Of a stretch of DNA of 64,000 nt, positions 8,317-17,023 are shown in pieces. The notes under the pieces were generated by a model. That model searched no databases. It was not told the DNA's origin and saw only the letters and a list, made by a program, of their open reading frames with translations. Location: contig NZ_RSEC01000058.1 in assembly GCF_003937945.1 (NCBI RefSeq), positions 620,001 to 684,000 on the forward strand, written 5' to 3'. This DNA comes from Amycolatopsis eburnea (GTDB lineage Bacteria; Actinomycetota; Actinomycetes; Mycobacteriales; Pseudonocardiaceae). Position 1 is the first letter of the stretch, and each line of letters begins with the position of its first letter. The position numbers and the translations under genes were made by a program.

Positions 8317-9339
8317 ATGGGAACGCGGCGCCACGGGCTCATCCGCGCTCGTAAGGCAGCTGGCTACACCCAGGAGACGCTGGCCATCGAACTGGGCCTC
8401 GACACAACTACCGTCGGGCAGTGGGAACGCGGCAAATCGGAGCCGCTGCCTTACAAACGGCCGAAACTCGCAAGGGCGCTCGGCGTCACGTCGCGCGGCC
8501 TCGAAGAGCTGCTGGCCGAAGGCGCCGCCGTGGTGTCGGGTCCGAGCGCTGACTACGAAACCTGGGCCGACGACCTGGACCGAGTCGCCGTCTGCCTTGG
8601 CCGCCAGGAGTTCGACCTGGCGAAGCTCCTGCTGGATCGCTGGACCGGCCGGCTGGTCCCCGGCGACGATGACCGCGGGCTGTACCTCTACGGCCGGTCG
8701 CTACGGCTCCTCGGTGATTTGCGCCAGGACCAAGGCGTCCTCACCGGACCGATGTCCGCCCGGCAGAGTTACGGCCGCGCCATGGCGGTCTTCCGCGAGC
8801 TCGGTGCCGACCGGCGGGTCGCGCAGCTCGAACTCCAGCTGGCTGTCCTCGACGAGATGGGCGGCAACCACGAGCCTGCCGCCGAGCAGTACCGGCAGCT
8901 GGCCACGGACACCCGCCTCGACGCCCGCGACCGCACCCGCGCCCAGCTCTGGGTCGGGACCGCGCTCAGCAAGGCGGGCCGGAACGCGGACGCCATCACC
9001 TTCATCAAGCCCGCCATCCGGCAGTTCGAGGCTCTCGAAGAGCCGCAGGACTGGTCGGTGGCGTTCCAGAAGCTGGCCCTGGCGCACCGTGGTGATGGCG
9101 ACCTAAGCCAAGCCGGCGTCGCCTTCCAGGTGGCGCTCGACCACCGGCCCGGCGACGCACCCATGCAGCGCGTCCGCCTCGACACCGCGCACGGCCACCT
9201 CCTGCTGTCCGACCCCGCCACTGCCGACAACGGGCTGAAGCTGCTGGAGGGCGCCGCCGCGACCTCGACGCAGTACGGGATGATGCATCAGCTACAGGCC
9301 ATCTCGGGCATTCGCCGCGCGTACGAACGCCAGGCGTAA
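8317..9339 (+). CDS. XRE-family helix-turn-helix/TPR regulator
   Basis: A 340-residue protein. Residues about 5-60 are a clear XRE helix-turn-helix (LIRARKAAGYTQETLAIELG, then LDTTTVGQWERGKSEP). About 90-335 are TPR-like helical repeats. The ATG is preceded by GGGAGTG. It is a single gene, divergent from the DUF5753 regulator. Ligand and targets unknown. Confidence 0.75.
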   Translation: MGTRRHGLIRARKAAGYTQETLAIELGLDTTTVGQWERGKSEPLPYKRPKLARALGVTSRGLEELLAEGAAVVSGPSADYETWADDLDRVAVCLGRQEFDLAKLLLDRWTGRLVPGDDDRGLYLYGRSLRLLGDLRQDQGVLTGPMSARQSYGRAMAVFRELGADRRVAQLELQLAVLDEMGGNHEPAAEQYRQLATDTRLDARDRTRAQLWVGTALSKAGRNADAITFIKPAIRQFEALEEPQDWSVAFQKLALAHRGDGDLSQAGVAFQVALDHRPGDAPMQRVRLDTAHGHLLLSDPATADNGLKLLEGAAATSTQYGMMHQLQAISGIRRAYERQA

Positions 9340-9617
9340 GCCCGGCATCTACCCAGCGCGCCAGCGTTGCTCGTCGCTGCCAGCGCACCTCCGCGCCGGA
9401 ATTGGTCCGTCTCGTGCTGAAGCCGCTCGACACGACCCTCGCCGAATTAGACATCGTGTAGCGGGCCACGTCGAACGCGTCCGAAGTTTCACTCGGACGA
9501 GTCAATGTTCGTGACGGTCGGATCACGCGTCGAATTGGTCCGTAACACGTCGCAAACGTGCCGCGACCTGTACGGCATTCACCACCCTGGCGGCCGGAGA
9601 CCAGAGAGGACACGCGG

Positions 9618-11492
9618 ATGATCGATGCGCCCACCCGGGCAGAGCTCCCGCTGATCCCGTGGCGAGACCTCGCGCCGTACCTGTCCGTCGTCGTCATCGA
9701 GGCGACCGCCGACGACCCGGCCCTCACGTTCGGGGCCGTCGTCCGCGAGCTTCGGAAACTTCCCCCGGCGAACAGCAAGAGACGCACGAAACTGGTGGCC
9801 GCAGACGAAGCCGCAGCGTCCGAACACCGGCAACTCGAAGGGCTCGGCACCCTGATCGCCGCGGGTGTTGACCAGCTGGCGGGGTATATCAACGAAGTGG
9901 GCGCCGTGCCGAGCTGGCTCAGCGAGCGCACCGAGCTGCTCAACACAACCTACGAGCTCGGCCTGGTGGTGCGGCGCGGCAATCTGATCGCGGTCAAGCC
10001 GGACGGCCCGTCGGCGGAGCGGCTCCAGCGGTGGATCGACGCATCGCCTCGCCTGGCCCAGCGGATCTCACCGCTGATCCTCGAGTGCACCTTCCTGATG
10101 GGTCGCGCGCGAGGCCTCTGGCTGCAGAGCGCCACCGGGAGGAACGCCCGGCACCCCGACGCCAAGACGAGCGTGGGGATCGATCTCAAAGAAACCCTGA
10201 ACGTCTTCGCCGACAGTGGCTACTCGCTCGGGTCGGCGCGGTGCGAACTACCCGCCGACCTCGAACTCGACCAGCTCAGGGGGACGATCGGCGCGACCAT
10301 CAGGTCGTCGCAGCTCTGGCTGAAGCCGATGTCGACGATCGGGGACTTCCTCGCGACAGTGGGCGAGATCTTCGACCTCATCAAGAAAGTCGCCGCCGAA
10401 GAAGACAGCCTCATCGAGGCTTTCCCCGAACTCGCCCGCGACGTCACGGACCTTTCGGAGGTCCACGGCGCCTATGACGTCGCGGCCATCGACGTCGATC
10501 ACCTCCCAGCGGCCGACGTCGCCGGCGAGGAGACCTACGACGCCGCCTCGATCCTGGAGTCGGCGGCGCTCATCGTGATGCCGGACTCCCGGTCGGCCCG
10601 GTTCAAGCTCAAGATCGGCCTCGACGGCGTCGAGGGCGGCGTCGTCTCCGTGACCCCCAAGCCGAAGCCGCACGGATTCCTCCTGGACATCGGTCAGTCC
10701 GGCAGCTTTTCGCGGGATGCCATCGCACAGCCGGTCCTCGACGCACTGCGCTCGACGGACCTGCTCACGGTCTTCTACGAGTCCGGTCACGTCTACTCCC
10801 GCGGGCGCATCACCAAGAAGAACACCGCGATCTTCCCCTTCAAGAACTGGCAGTTCCGGAGTTTTGCCGGATTCGACGTCGAGACCGAGAAGCCTTTCGA
10901 CCACCGGTCGACGGAGAAGATCCACAAATCCATTGGGGACCCAACCGACACCTCGCTCTTCGGCTGGGTGCTCGAGAACTTCTCCGACGGCTGGCTGATC
11001 TGCGACGACGGAGCCGGCGAGTCCGCGGACTTCCTCCAGATCAACGCGAAAGGCACGCTGCGGTTCATCCATGTCAAGGGCGCCGAAAGCTCTTCGTCGG
11101 GGCGCGGTATTTCGGCGAAGTCCTACGAGGTCGTGGCTGGCCAAGCCGCGAAGAACTTGGTTTTCATGGAGAAGGAGAGGTTGGCCGAGCATCTTCGGTC
11201 GACAGACGCGCCCTACAAGGCCAGCTGGGTGGATCGGGTCAAGGTGGGCGACCGGCGGGAGTTCATCGAGATGCTCCTGGCCAGGTCCGAAGAGGACGCT
11301 CGCGAAGTCGTCATCGTGCAGCCACATGTGCTCGAGAAGAAGCACAAGGCGCTGAGAGCCCTCGAACCGGGAACCAAGCCACCTCAGGATCTCCTGCGAC
11401 TGCAGCGGCTGGAGACGTTGCTGAACTCAACCCGGTCATCGGTCGTCAACTCCAACGCGGAGCTCTGGGTGATCAGCAGCAGCGACAAGTAG
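9618..11492 (+). CDS. orphan large protein with PD-(D/E)XK-nuclease-like C-terminal region
   Basis: A 624-residue protein that I do not recognise as a named family. The start is ATG 9618 with GAGAGGAC upstream; an in-frame GTG 60 nt earlier has none. Residues 1-340 are mixed with no known motif. At 461-489 ICDDGAGESADFLQ is followed by LRFIHVKGAE, and about 20 residues later by SYEVVAGQAAKNL. This spacing resembles PD-(D/E)XK nuclease domains attached to defence helicases: D471 in motif II, K487 in an h-x-V-K motif III, and a QxxxK helix. No helicase or methylase is adjacent. It is isolated by about 280 bp upstream and 100 bp downstream. Nuclease activity is an inference. Confidence 0.55.
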   Translation: MIDAPTRAELPLIPWRDLAPYLSVVVIEATADDPALTFGAVVRELRKLPPANSKRRTKLVAADEAAASEHRQLEGLGTLIAAGVDQLAGYINEVGAVPSWLSERTELLNTTYELGLVVRRGNLIAVKPDGPSAERLQRWIDASPRLAQRISPLILECTFLMGRARGLWLQSATGRNARHPDAKTSVGIDLKETLNVFADSGYSLGSARCELPADLELDQLRGTIGATIRSSQLWLKPMSTIGDFLATVGEIFDLIKKVAAEEDSLIEAFPELARDVTDLSEVHGAYDVAAIDVDHLPAADVAGEETYDAASILESAALIVMPDSRSARFKLKIGLDGVEGGVVSVTPKPKPHGFLLDIGQSGSFSRDAIAQPVLDALRSTDLLTVFYESGHVYSRGRITKKNTAIFPFKNWQFRSFAGFDVETEKPFDHRSTEKIHKSIGDPTDTSLFGWVLENFSDGWLICDDGAGESADFLQINAKGTLRFIHVKGAESSSSGRGISAKSYEVVAGQAAKNLVFMEKERLAEHLRSTDAPYKASWVDRVKVGDRREFIEMLLARSEEDAREVVIVQPHVLEKKHKALRALEPGTKPPQDLLRLQRLETLLNSTRSSVVNSNAELWVISSSDK

Positions 11493-11591
11493 CAGGCCGG
11501 CGTCCCGGCGTTCGCTCCAACGCGAGGTCATCCACAGGGCCGGAAGGCAGCTGTTGATGTTCAAGGCGCACGGGTATGGGCGCGGGACGAC

Positions 11592-12350
11592 GTGACCAGC
11601 GCCGGTAAACTGTCAATTGATCAGCTGCCAAGACGGGGCTTGTCGCGGAAGGGACCTCTGACGCACGAACGCCATCTCGAGGAGTACGAACGCGCCGTGA
11701 CGCGGCAACTTACCGATGTGGAGTGGCACGACGCCGAGCTCGTGTGGGACTTCCACCAGGTCCACCACGAGATTTCTGCGTGCGACGTCGCCATCGCACT
11801 GGGATGCAACGACATCGGCGTCGCCGAGTACGCGGCCGAGCTGTACCACCGCGGCATGTTCCAGACTGTCGTCTTCACCGGTGCGACCAGCCGGGACACC
11901 GCCGCCATCTTCCCGCGCGGCGAAGCCGTCCACTTCCGCGAGCGCGCCCTGGAGCTGGGCGTGCCGGACGCCGCCATCCTGGTCGAGCCTGAGGCCGCGA
12001 ACACCGGCGCCAACATCACGCTCTCCCGCGGCGTGCTCATCGGGGCCGGGCTGACGCCGGACTCCGTTCTCCTCATCTCGATGCCGTACATGGAGCGCCG
12101 GGCGTTCGCAACTTGCCGGCGCCTGTGGCCTGAAGTCGCGGTGACGTGCACGTCGGCGCCGCTGACGCTGGAGGAGTACGTCAAGACGATCGGCGACGCC
12201 GCCGAGGTCGTCGACATGATGATCGGCGATCTCCAGCGGGTGATGGTCTACCCCGAACGCGGCTTCGCCATCGAGCAGCCGGTGCCGCCCGCCGTGGCCG
12301 CCGCGTTCGATCGCTTGGTCGCGGCGGGATTCAACAGCCGCCTGCTCTGA
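11592..12350 (+). CDS. YdcF/DUF218-family protein
   Basis: A 252-residue protein with the DUF218 (YdcF/ElyC/SanA) pattern: VAIALGCNDIGVAEYAAELY near the start of the fold, FTGATSRDTAAIF, and EPEAANTGANITLSRGVL. It lacks an obvious transmembrane segment, so it is the soluble YdcF type. Family roles are poorly defined (envelope-related, nucleotide-like ligand binding). The GTG start at 11592 is uncertain because no strong ribosome binding site precedes it. Confidence 0.68.
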   Translation: MTSAGKLSIDQLPRRGLSRKGPLTHERHLEEYERAVTRQLTDVEWHDAELVWDFHQVHHEISACDVAIALGCNDIGVAEYAAELYHRGMFQTVVFTGATSRDTAAIFPRGEAVHFRERALELGVPDAAILVEPEAANTGANITLSRGVLIGAGLTPDSVLLISMPYMERRAFATCRRLWPEVAVTCTSAPLTLEEYVKTIGDAAEVVDMMIGDLQRVMVYPERGFAIEQPVPPAVAAAFDRLVAAGFNSRLL

Positions 12351-12510
12351 ACGGCGGAAGTCGATCAAGTCGGTAGCGGACCGTCACGGCCGTGCTGCGA
12401 TTGGGTGATCTGTCGCTACTTGTGTCCACATGGACACGGAGCGGGCATACCGTGGTTCTTCCAGGTAGGGGGGCCTGCCGGGCGAGTTTCGACGGCGGTG
12501 GGGAGGGCCG

Positions 12511-15132
12511 ATGACCGAAACCGGATCCCGCGGTTTTGCGGCGGCGCTGCGAGGTCGTGAGTTCCGAGCGCTGTGGCTCGCCGAAGCCTTGTCGGTCTTC
12601 GGCGATCAGGTTGCGCGGGTGGCGCTCGCGCTGCTGGTCTACGCGCGCACGGACTCCGCGGCGCTGACGGCGCTCACCTACGCCCTGACCTTTGTGCCTG
12701 CGATCCTGGGCGGCTTCTTGCTCTCCGGTCTGGCGGACCGCTATCCGCGCCGTACGGTGATCGTCGTGACCGACGTCGTGCGCGCCGTGCTGGCGGCGGC
12801 GATGGCCGTGCCGGGGATGCCGCTCTGGATCCTTTGGGCGTTGATCGGCTGCCTGACTATGGCCGCGGCGCCGTTCAAGGCCGCTCAGCTCGCGCTCCTG
12901 CCGGACGTGCTTCCGAACGGGCTGTACCAGGCCGGTCTCGGCCTCCGGCAGATCAGCACACAAACGGCCCAGGTGGCCGGCTTCGGGCTCGGCGGCCTGC
13001 TCGTGACGAGCTTGAGCACCAGCGGCGCGCTGCTGGTGAACGCCGCGACGTTCCTGGTCAGCGCCGTTGTGGTCGCCGCGGTGGTCCGAACTCGTCCCGT
13101 CAGCCGAGCCGAGACCAAGACGACGCCGCGGTCAGCTGCGGCGGCCAGCGACCCGCGCATGGTCGCCATCTACATGCTGGCCGCGATGATCGGATTTCTT
13201 GTCGTACCTGAAGGCTTGGCGGCGCCGTACGCGAACGCGGTGGGTCTGACGTCGATCGGGGTCGGCGTCCTGATGGCGGCCGATCCCGTCGGCAGCGTGC
13301 TCGGCGGCTGGCTGGCCAGCCGGCTCCGGCCCGATACCGCGCTCACGGCGAAGCTGGTCGTCGTGCCGGCAGCGGCGTCCGGCCTGCCCCTGATCGCTTG
13401 CCTCGCGCTACCAGGCGCGTGGTGGGCCGCAGGCCTCTGGGCGGTCTCGGGTGCGCTGTCCACCATCTACCTGATCCGGCTGCAGGCGGTCGTCGTCGAG
13501 CTGGTGCCGGACGCGCGCCGCGGCACCACGATGGGACGGCTGAGCACCTGCCTCTACAGCTCGCAGGGCGTCGCGATCCTCGGCGCCGGCGTGGTCGCCG
13601 AGCGGGTCGATTCTGTCTTCGTCGTCGCCGGTTCGGGCGCGGTGGCGTCACTCTCCGCAGTTGCAGCCGGGTTCGTCTGGTGGGCGGCTCGACCTCGGCA
13701 GGCGAGAACTGTCGAGGACGAGCCCGCACCGGTGGATTCAGCGCGCTCAGAAGTCCTTGTTACGCATAGTGACCCCCTCCCGGAGCGTCCGGCGGCGGGA
13801 GGTGCCGAGGCGCGGCAGCCGGAGCTCGAGGACCTCGGGTCCTCCCCTGGGAACGGAAGCGAGATCAGTATGCCGAACGATGGGGTCGCTGAGCGCTCCG
13901 GTTGGTCACGATGGGCTATCTGGTTGCTACCGCGGCCCGCGGCGGTGTTTCTGCTGGTCATCGACGCCATCGCGGTAGCGGCCATCGTCTTCGACGTGAG
14001 GGCCCCGATGGCCTGGCGAGATGTCGTGTCCTGCGGGTTGATCGTCGGGCTCGGCATCCTGGCTGCGGAGATGACCCGCCGGGTCGAACGGCGTCGACGG
14101 CGGTTTTCGGACACCCCGCACGTCAACTTCTCGTCCGTGTGGACCCTGGCCGCCGCGCTGACCCTCCCAACTGCCTTGGCCGCCCTCGTCGCCGTGCTGC
14201 TGTACCTACACCTGTGGCTGCGCAGCTGGCGGGGCGTCGCCGGAATCCACGCGCATCGCGTCATCTTCAGCACGGCGAACGTGATCCTGTCCTGCCAGAT
14301 CGCCGGGTGGGCTGCCAAGCAGCTGCACGTCGTGCCGCCCGGCCAGGAAGCCGGCATCTGGACCGCGGTCGGCTTGGCCTCGGTCATCGCGATCTACTTC
14401 GCCGCGAACTCGACGATCGTCGGGGTGGCGATCGCCCTCGCCAGGCGGAGCCTTTCGTTCAGGCGGCTGCTCGGCGCGCTCAACGAGAACATCCTCGAGC
14501 TGGCGACGTTGTGCATGGGCGCGCTGACCGCGGTCCTCCTGACCCTGCGTCCGTGGCTCGTAATCGTGTTGTTCCTGCCGCTCTACGCGCTCCACCGGAG
14601 CGTCCTGATCCGTCAGTTCGAGCACGCTTCGACCACCGATTCGAAGACCGGACTTCTCAACGCCGCGACCTGGCACGCGATCGCGGCGAAGGAGATCGAC
14701 CGTGCTCGTCAGCACGGCTTCAGCGTCGGTGTCCTGATGATCGACATCGACCACTTCCGCGACGTGAACAACGTTCACGGACACCTGACCGGCGACAGAG
14801 CGCTCGTCCTCGTCGGCAACGCCATCCGGAGCGAAGTCCGGAGCGACGACCTCTGCGGGCGGTTCGGTGGCGAGGAGTTCGTCGTCCTGCTGCCGGGCAG
14901 CTCTCCGGACGCGATTCACGCCATCGCGGACCGCATCCGCGAGCACGTCGAACGCACCGTCATCGAGCCGGATTCCGGACCCGGCTTCCACGTCAGCGTG
15001 TCGATCGGCGCAGCTGCGTTCCCCGCGGCGGGCAGTTCGCTGGAAGAGGTCCTGATCTCCGCCGACAACGCGCTGTTCGCGGCCAAGGACGCCGGGCGCA
15101 ATCAGGTCCGAGTCGTCAAGTCGACCGCCTAG
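12511..15132 (+). CDS. MFS transporter fused to membrane-anchored diguanylate cyclase (GGDEF)
   Basis: An 873-residue continuous ORF. Residues about 10-400 are an MFS transporter of the DHA/enterobactin-exporter type (LWLAEALSVFGDQVARVALA, then LADRYPRRT). A charged linker at about 400-460 is followed by a second membrane block at about 465-700. A GGDEF domain (about 705-870) begins DSKTGLLNAATW, carries the active GGEEF at 786-790, and has an inhibitory RxxD site at 777-780 with the usual five-residue spacing. The cyclase should therefore be active and feedback-inhibited by c-di-GMP. An internal ATG at 13870 could allow a separate cyclase, but its upstream GGAAG is distant. The stop overlaps the convergent HxlR gene by 4 bp. 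Confidence 0.78.
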   Translation: MTETGSRGFAAALRGREFRALWLAEALSVFGDQVARVALALLVYARTDSAALTALTYALTFVPAILGGFLLSGLADRYPRRTVIVVTDVVRAVLAAAMAVPGMPLWILWALIGCLTMAAAPFKAAQLALLPDVLPNGLYQAGLGLRQISTQTAQVAGFGLGGLLVTSLSTSGALLVNAATFLVSAVVVAAVVRTRPVSRAETKTTPRSAAAASDPRMVAIYMLAAMIGFLVVPEGLAAPYANAVGLTSIGVGVLMAADPVGSVLGGWLASRLRPDTALTAKLVVVPAAASGLPLIACLALPGAWWAAGLWAVSGALSTIYLIRLQAVVVELVPDARRGTTMGRLSTCLYSSQGVAILGAGVVAERVDSVFVVAGSGAVASLSAVAAGFVWWAARPRQARTVEDEPAPVDSARSEVLVTHSDPLPERPAAGGAEARQPELEDLGSSPGNGSEISMPNDGVAERSGWSRWAIWLLPRPAAVFLLVIDAIAVAAIVFDVRAPMAWRDVVSCGLIVGLGILAAEMTRRVERRRRRFSDTPHVNFSSVWTLAAALTLPTALAALVAVLLYLHLWLRSWRGVAGIHAHRVIFSTANVILSCQIAGWAAKQLHVVPPGQEAGIWTAVGLASVIAIYFAANSTIVGVAIALARRSLSFRRLLGALNENILELATLCMGALTAVLLTLRPWLVIVLFLPLYALHRSVLIRQFEHASTTDSKTGLLNAATWHAIAAKEIDRARQHGFSVGVLMIDIDHFRDVNNVHGHLTGDRALVLVGNAIRSEVRSDDLCGRFGGEEFVVLLPGSSPDAIHAIADRIREHVERTVIEPDSGPGFHVSVSIGAAAFPAAGSSLEEVLISADNALFAAKDAGRNQVRVVKSTA

Positions 15133-15515
15133 CGATGACCGCGGCTGTCGGCTCGTGTCTGGTCGCGACGCTGCTGCGACCACGTGGCCAAGGGACGCAA
15201 CGCGCGCAGAAGCGCACGGCCGTCGGGTGACAGCTTGTACCAGACATTGGAGAAGGCGCTGCCTTCCGCGCGTCGTTCGACGAGCCCGTCCTGCTCCAGC
15301 CGTCGGAGCGTGTCGGTCAGCGTGCGAGCCGTCAGCGGCTTCGAGTGCGCCGTCCAGCCGGAGCGCTCCTCGGCCTCGTTCACCTCGTTCCGCAGCTTGG
15401 TGAACTCCAGCTCGCCGAGCGCGAGGGTCGCGAGGACGGCGACGGTCCAGTCACCTCGCAGCAGGGCAAGTACCTCGTACACGCTCTGCCGGTACGGCAC
15501 GTCCCAGTCATCCAC
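15129..15515 (-). CDS. HxlR-type winged-helix transcriptional regulator
   Basis: A 128-residue HxlR-type winged helix: VLALLRGDWTVAVLATLALG, LEFTKLRNEV, then the recognition segment LTARTLTDTLRRLEQDGLV and wing WYKLSPDGRALL. The conserved HxlR cysteine near the start is absent. The GTG at 15515 is chosen because family homology begins there, although the frame stays open to 15767. It converges on the MFS-GGDEF gene. Confidence 0.68.
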   Translation of the reverse strand: MDDWDVPYRQSVYEVLALLRGDWTVAVLATLALGELEFTKLRNEVNEAEERSGWTAHSKPLTARTLTDTLRRLEQDGLVERRAEGSAFSNVWYKLSPDGRALLRALRPLATWSQQRRDQTRADSRGHR

Positions 15516-15828
15516 ACCTGCAGACCTATCACGAAGTGCCGCCCGGCTTGCCCCAGTCGAGCCCTTGACGTCCCGACGGCAGGACACCTTCGTCCGAACG
15601 AGTGAAGATCCGTCGACTGAGTCCAGACTCACCCGTCGACTTACCTTGCACTCAGCCGAGGTCAGGCCGCTAAACCGGAAGTCACCCGGGCTCCGGCGCC
15701 TGGGAACGGAAGAGGAATCGAAGGGGACGGTGGCCGGCCGTGTCTGGCGAGAAGGCTGGCCGGTCACCGCGACCTACAGGGGGAGGGAAGCTGCGATGAC
15801 GACTTGCTCGCTTGAGCCGATCAGTCGG
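15516..15828. other. intergenic stretch between HxlR and prepilin peptidase genes
   Basis: 313 bp upstream of HxlR and downstream of the A24 peptidase gene. It holds an open in-frame extension of HxlR that does not resemble the family. No RNA gene, clear terminator or repeat was seen. The HxlR promoter must lie here. Confidence 0.4.
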
Positions 15829-16521
15829 CTACCCGTTCGCGAGGAGCATGGCGGCCAGCGTGCCGGCGATCAGGAACGGCCCCATCGGGATCGCGGTCCG
15901 ACGCCGACCGAGACGCATGATCGTCACCGCGATCGCGGCGGCCAGCCAGGGCAGCAGACTGCCGAGAACGAGCGTTGGCCATCCGAACCACACAAGCGCC
16001 GCGCCGAGAGGTACGGCCAGCTTCACGTCCCCGCCACCGAGGTGGCCGGGCGCCATGAAGTACACGGCGAGGAAGAACGCGGCGGTCACGGCCGCACCGG
16101 CGAGTGCGCGAGCCAGCGAACCGCCGTCGTGGTCGACGACAGCGGTAGCGATGACGGCGGCGCCGACCGAACCGGCGAGTCCGAGAACAAGCAGGTTCGG
16201 CAGGCGACGGTGTCGCGCGTCGGCGAAGGCGAGTGGCACGCCGAACGCCGCCACGCTCTCGGAAATCGCGAACGGCGCCACGTCGTGAACGCGCCAGGCG
16301 AGCGCGCCGACGAGTGCGGCCGCGATCACCAGCTGCGCCGCTACCTGCCGGCGGGGAGAACGGACCACGAGCGCACCGCCCATCACGACCGCGACGGCGG
16401 CCGTGATGCCGGTCAGGATGAACAGGGGTAGCGGAATGATGTCGACTCCGTCAGGTGCGGTTCGTCCATCATGGACGAAGGTGTCAACCCACGCGATCTT
16501 GCTTAGCTTCGCCGCGCTCAC
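15829..16521 (-). CDS. A24-family prepilin peptidase
   Basis: A polytopic protein (up to 230 residues) with the two aspartate motifs of type IV prepilin peptidases: FADARHRRLPN and GHLGGGDVKLAVPLGA (GxGD-like). The N-methylase cysteine domain is absent, as in short archaeal and Tad-type (CpaA) enzymes. It would cleave class III signal peptides of Flp/Tad pilins in the membrane. The start is uncertain: the GTG at 16521 has no ribosome binding site and overlaps the divergent lipoprotein gene by 86 bp. A later start near the first transmembrane helix is possible. It fits with the Tad-like genes to the right. Confidence 0.72.
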   Translation of the reverse strand: MSAAKLSKIAWVDTFVHDGRTAPDGVDIIPLPLFILTGITAAVAVVMGGALVVRSPRRQVAAQLVIAAALVGALAWRVHDVAPFAISESVAAFGVPLAFADARHRRLPNLLVLGLAGSVGAAVIATAVVDHDGGSLARALAGAAVTAAFFLAVYFMAPGHLGGGDVKLAVPLGAALVWFGWPTLVLGSLLPWLAAAIAVTIMRLGRRRTAIPMGPFLIAGTLAAMLLANG

Positions 16522-17023
16522 GCTCAGCGCGTGCTCCGGCGGCGGTTCTTCCGCACCGTCGGCCTCTGCGTCGAACCCGCCAGCGACCAGCTCGACCTCG
16601 GTTCCGCAGCCGACTCCTGCGCCCCAGCTGGCGACCGATGCCTACGTCGGCATGTGGCGGGCGATGGCAAAGGCCGGTGAGACGGCGGACTGGCAATCAC
16701 CCGAAGTGGCGAAGTACGCGACCGGTGACGCGCTCGGCGTGATCAACCGCAGCCTTTACACCGACCACCTCAACGGCGTGGTGTCGAAGGGAGCGCCGGT
16801 GACGAGCCCGAAGGTCACCGAGGAGAAGCCGCCGAGCAAGCCCACGACGATCATGATCTCCGACTGCGGGGACAGCGCGAACTGGCTGAAGTACAAGAAG
16901 GATGGTTCACCCTTCACCGACTCGCCGGGCGGGCACCGCGCGATCACCGCGGAGGTCAAGAAGCAGGCGGACGGCTCGTGGAAGGTCACCAGGTTCGCGG
17001 TCGAGGGGCTGGGGACATGCTGA
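16436..17023 (+). CDS. putative lipoprotein
   Basis: A 195-residue protein with a lipoprotein signal peptide: basic n-region, hydrophobic AILLSFAALTLSAC, and lipobox L-S-A-C with Cys33. A serine/proline-rich tether and a compact domain of about 130 residues (DAYVGMWRAMAKAGETADW, then DCGDSANWLKYKKDG) follow. The start ATG 16436 has AGGGG upstream; GTG 16481 is an alternative. Similar lipoproteins occur beside SAF/CpaE-type genes in streptomycetes and relatives. It overlaps the next gene by 7 bp. Confidence 0.7.
   Translation: MMSTPSGAVRPSWTKVSTHAILLSFAALTLSACSGGGSSAPSASASNPPATSSTSVPQPTPAPQLATDAYVGMWRAMAKAGETADWQSPEVAKYATGDALGVINRSLYTDHLNGVVSKGAPVTSPKVTEEKPPSKPTTIMISDCGDSANWLKYKKDGSPFTDSPGGHRAITAEVKKQADGSWKVTRFAVEGLGTC

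Noticed and set aside
13691..13710. Ten-base match to the tRNA-Arg 3' end (CCTCGGCAGG) as a second attachment site
   Set aside because: The match does not extend, and it lies inside the MFS-GGDEF coding sequence.
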